A stretch of DNA of 64,000 nucleotides, taken from Parapedobacter sp035556095 (GTDB lineage: Bacteria > Bacteroidota > Bacteroidia > Sphingobacteriales > Sphingobacteriaceae). The DNA lies in NCBI RefSeq assembly GCF_035556095.1, contig NZ_DATMFT010000007.1:1-64000 (forward strand), in the 5' to 3' direction. Every line of letters starts with the position of its first letter. The stretch's first letter is position 1. This document shows positions 61,844-64,000 of this stretch, one piece after another. The translations under genes were made by a program, and so were the position numbers. A model generated the notes under the pieces. That model had not been told where the DNA came from. It ran no database searches and worked only from the letters and a program-made list of their open reading frames with translations.

Positions 61844-63208
61844 TTAGTTATTCGTTGTGATAAGTGGATAGCTCGCTTGTTCGCGCTCAACCGTTGCCAC
61901 GGCCGAAAGCACTTGATAGGTACTGACCGATAATGCCAAACGGGCGGACGTATATAGGTTACGGGCATCGACCGTCTCAATATAGCTGTTGACACCGGCT
62001 TGGTAGCCTTTTGCAATGAGCCGCTGGTAGGCCTGCGCAGCGGCAAGTTGGCGCTTCGCTGCCTCGTAATTTTCCCAAGCCGACCGTAAACCATTGAGCG
62101 CGACGGAGTGGGAAAGCCGCAACTGCTGGTTGGCCTCCGCCAGCTGCAACTGGACATGCTGCAGATCGAGCTGCGACTGCTGTACCTTATATCGATTCCG
62201 GTTGCCGTTAAATATCGGGAACGTTAATTGCAAACCGGCCATGTAGTAACGGGTTTGGTCGTTGAAACGAAACCCTTCGGATTGCGAACCCAAATCGAGG
62301 AACGCATTCAATGTCGGCACCGCATATTGCTTGTCCATTTTCAATGCTGTTTCGCGGATGCTTACTGCCGTGGCCAGCGCCTGGAGTTCTTCGCGTCCGG
62401 CAACGTGTTGGGCCGCTCCACGCAATAAGTTGGCCGCCTCCAACAAGGCGCTTGCAGGGTCGAACACCGTATCGATGCCAGCCTCCGCGTCGCGGTTCAG
62501 TAAACTGTTAAAGTAATATTTAGCATTCTTCACCCGTTGTTCTGCATCGGTGAGCGCGGCGTGTGCAGCAGCTACCTCACTTTCGGAACGCAACACGTAA
62601 GCCGGCAGCCCTTTGCCGTTCTCGACCAACCGTTCATTTGCGCGCCTGCTTTCTTCGGCCAACTCCAACGCCGACCGATAAACGGCGGCGGATTGCACCG
62701 AACTGAGATATCCGAAATACGCTACTTTGATCGTTTTAACCAATTCGCGCTTATACGTGTCGACATCCAATTCGCTTAACCGTACCTGGTATTCGTGAAT
62801 CCGCCGGTTGTGGCCGATATCGGTGTTAACCAATGGCAGGGTGGTGCGGATATGCGCATCGTAATAATTACGGGGCAGGAAATTGATCGTCTCGTTTTCG
62901 ATTGTAGGAAATTGATTGGATTGGGTCAGTTGGTTCAAGGTAGTGTAGACCGGATTAAGCAGGTCACCTATCGGCAGCGGAATGTTGCGTCCTCCATCGG
63001 CTGTTTGGTAGCCCGCTTGCAGATCCACCGATGGCAGGTAAAGACTCTTCGCCGATTTCAATGCGCTAACGGCCTTATTAAAAGCGACGTGCCGCTGCTG
63101 CAGCAGCAAATTGCTTCGCAATCCGGTGTCTATGTACGCCTGTAGGGATTCCTGTGCCGAAGCATTCGTGAAGACCGCCAAGAACGTAACTATTAATACT
63201 GTTCTCAT
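61844..63208 (-). CDS. TolC-like outer membrane channel
   Basis: The protein has 454 residues, a cleavable signal (MRTVLIVTFLAVFTNASAQE) and two OEP repeats of long amphipathic helices. Examples are LLLQQRHVAFNKAVSALKSA, ALELAEESRRANERLVENGK and YKVQQSQLDLQHVQLQLAEA. It is the first structural gene after the tetR gene; the 31-bp gap between them carries the TetR-type palindrome TTAACAGTGTTTA (63211-63223) directly before its ATG. It forms the exit duct for the pump at 57729. Confidence 0.9.
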   Translation of the reverse strand: MRTVLIVTFLAVFTNASAQESLQAYIDTGLRSNLLLQQRHVAFNKAVSALKSAKSLYLPSVDLQAGYQTADGGRNIPLPIGDLLNPVYTTLNQLTQSNQFPTIENETINFLPRNYYDAHIRTTLPLVNTDIGHNRRIHEYQVRLSELDVDTYKRELVKTIKVAYFGYLSSVQSAAVYRSALELAEESRRANERLVENGKGLPAYVLRSESEVAAAHAALTDAEQRVKNAKYYFNSLLNRDAEAGIDTVFDPASALLEAANLLRGAAQHVAGREELQALATAVSIRETALKMDKQYAVPTLNAFLDLGSQSEGFRFNDQTRYYMAGLQLTFPIFNGNRNRYKVQQSQLDLQHVQLQLAEANQQLRLSHSVALNGLRSAWENYEAAKRQLAAAQAYQRLIAKGYQAGVNSYIETVDARNLYTSARLALSVSTYQVLSAVATVEREQASYPLITTNN

Positions 63209-63210
63209 TA

Positions 63211-63223
63211 TTAACAGTGTTTA
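63211..63223 (-). promoter_or_regulatory. Second candidate TetR operator
   Basis: TTAACAGTGTTTA differs by one base from the palindrome TTAACA-G-TGTTAA at 63913-63925. It lies between the tetR stop codon (63240) and the TolC start codon (63208). Confidence 0.5.
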
Positions 63224-63239
63224 CTTAAGTGCAAAAAAT

Positions 63240-63884
63240 TTACTTGAATCGTTCCAGCAATCGCAGGTACGCCTGGAAAGTGTTTTCCAACAAGGTATCC
63301 TGTTTAACAATTACCACATCACTACATTTTTCTGCGATGTGTTTAAAATGGCTGGTAATATGCAACGAACACAAGCCATGCACAACGCTCCAAGAAAGCA
63401 TAGCCATTTCCTCCGTATTCATGCTACCAAAGTAGCCATGCGCCTTACACCCTTCTACCGTTTGAATCAATCCATCAAACACCCGCTCACCCTCAGGCCA
63501 TTCTTCTTCGGGATGATGGGCCTGCAAATACTGCATGGGTTCCTTCATAATAAACATCAACTCATAGAAATCGGGATGGTCTATCGCAAACTGGATATAT
63601 CCCCTCCCCATTGCTTTTAGTCGTTCAAAAGGGTCATCTACGTAAGCCAACGCCGAAAACCGCTCACGCAACAAGCCAAACCCTTCCTGATGGAGCGCAT
63701 AAGCGATATCGGTTTTGTCTTTGTAGTACAAATAAATTGTTGTCGGGCTGAACTCGATCTCCGCAGCTATCTTCCGGATGGAAGTCGCCTCATACCCCTC
63801 GGTTACAAAAAGCTTCTTCGCCGCTTCAAGAATTTTTGCCTTCAGATCCTCCCGGTGCCGTTCTTTTCGTTCTTTGATACCCAT
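63240..63884 (-). CDS. TetR-family transcriptional regulator
   Basis: The protein has 214 residues. The N-terminal helix-turn-helix reads KLFVTEGYEATSIRKIAAEI, followed by EFSPTTIYLYYKDKTDIAYA (about 24-64), a textbook TetR DNA-binding domain. The helical C-terminal part binds an unknown inducer. It is the first gene of the efflux unit and would repress its own promoter and perhaps the internal site; the operator lies between the -33 and -7 boxes at 63903-63934. Efflux substrates are likely ligands. Confidence 0.93.
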   Translation of the reverse strand: MGIKERKERHREDLKAKILEAAKKLFVTEGYEATSIRKIAAEIEFSPTTIYLYYKDKTDIAYALHQEGFGLLRERFSALAYVDDPFERLKAMGRGYIQFAIDHPDFYELMFIMKEPMQYLQAHHPEEEWPEGERVFDGLIQTVEGCKAHGYFGSMNTEEMAMLSWSVVHGLCSLHITSHFKHIAEKCSDVVIVKQDTLLENTFQAYLRLLERFK

Positions 63885-63902
63885 CGTATTTTAATTAACG
63901 AG

Positions 63903-63934
63903 GCAAATTTACTTAACAGTGTTAATAAATGCAA
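63903..63934 (-). promoter_or_regulatory. Promoter of the tetR efflux operon with embedded palindromic operator
   Basis: On the minus strand TTG (63934-63932), 20 bp, then TAAATTTGC (63911-63903) is an exact TTG-N20-TAnnTTTGC match, 19 bp before the tetR ATG. The perfect palindrome TTAACA-G-TGTTAA (63913-63925) fills the spacer, so a bound TetR dimer would block the promoter. Confidence 0.75.
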
Positions 63935-64000
63935 TTATTTTTTACCCCGCATTAAGCAGAGGAGCTATGAGTTAAGTTTTCCAGATCAGCGATAGACAGA

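Noticed and set aside
1..64000. tRNA or rRNA genes
   Set aside because: I looked in the intergenic stretches for cloverleaf-like arms and rRNA conserved sequences and saw none; short gaps make hidden tRNAs unlikely.

Overview
The window comes from a member of the Bacteroidota, most likely the Sphingobacteriaceae or a close relative. The evidence is two SusC/SusD pairs, many lipoproteins, six-bladed beta-propeller lipoproteins, promoters of the form TTG-N19/20-TAnnTTTG instead of sigma70 boxes, few Shine-Dalgarno sequences, and a malate:quinone oxidoreductase. Most of the DNA looks balanced in base composition; a few genes near the left end are clearly A+T-rich.

Region 1 (1-8500) is an unstable accessory region. 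A partial IS3-family element has cut into a decayed beta-propeller lipoprotein gene. Three intact beta-propeller lipoproteins remain (499-1659, 2607-3773, 6061-7320) with at least three decayed relatives, three copies of a leader repeat of about 110 bp, and a 21-bp degenerate tandem repeat. A membrane protein with a CxxC thioredoxin-like motif and a NVEALA-like exported Cys-containing peptide accompany them. GtrA and a GT2 glycosyltransferase are embedded in it.

Region 2 (8523-12398) is a lipid-linked sugar or surface glycosylation set: two multi-spanning GT-C type proteins, a DUF2304 protein and a dolichol-phosphate-mannose-synthase-like GT2. Region 3 (12518-21770) is one minus-strand efflux operon: adaptor, two RND pumps, TolC-like protein, and a stand-alone LytTR regulator at the end. 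Region 4 (22142-35937) is mostly housekeeping: PH/SHOCT protein, Lnt, riboflavin synthase, MscS channel, XerD, IspE, Mqo and PnuC. Inside it is a four-gene operon for probable metal acquisition or sensing: a His/Cys-rich small membrane protein, a TonB-dependent receptor and two DUF4625-type lipoproteins, one ending in (HD)n.

Region 5 (36016-54694) is a plus-strand 11-gene operon with two SusC/SusD pairs, two fasciclin-like lipoproteins and further surface lipoproteins with TIG, delta-60, LamG-like, DUF1735, PKD and discoidin-like modules. It has no recognisable glycoside hydrolase. Its one enzyme-like member, of the alkaline phosphatase superfamily, lacks the usual Asp-His metal ligands. A promoter with a LacI-type palindrome between -33 and -7 precedes it. 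This is my best candidate for an undescribed surface system.

Region 6 (54707-64000) holds a RhlE-type helicase, an AI-2E transporter, a small basic protein, and a TetR-controlled RND efflux operon whose operator sits between the -33 and -7 boxes and recurs before the TolC gene. No tRNA, rRNA or CRISPR array was seen.
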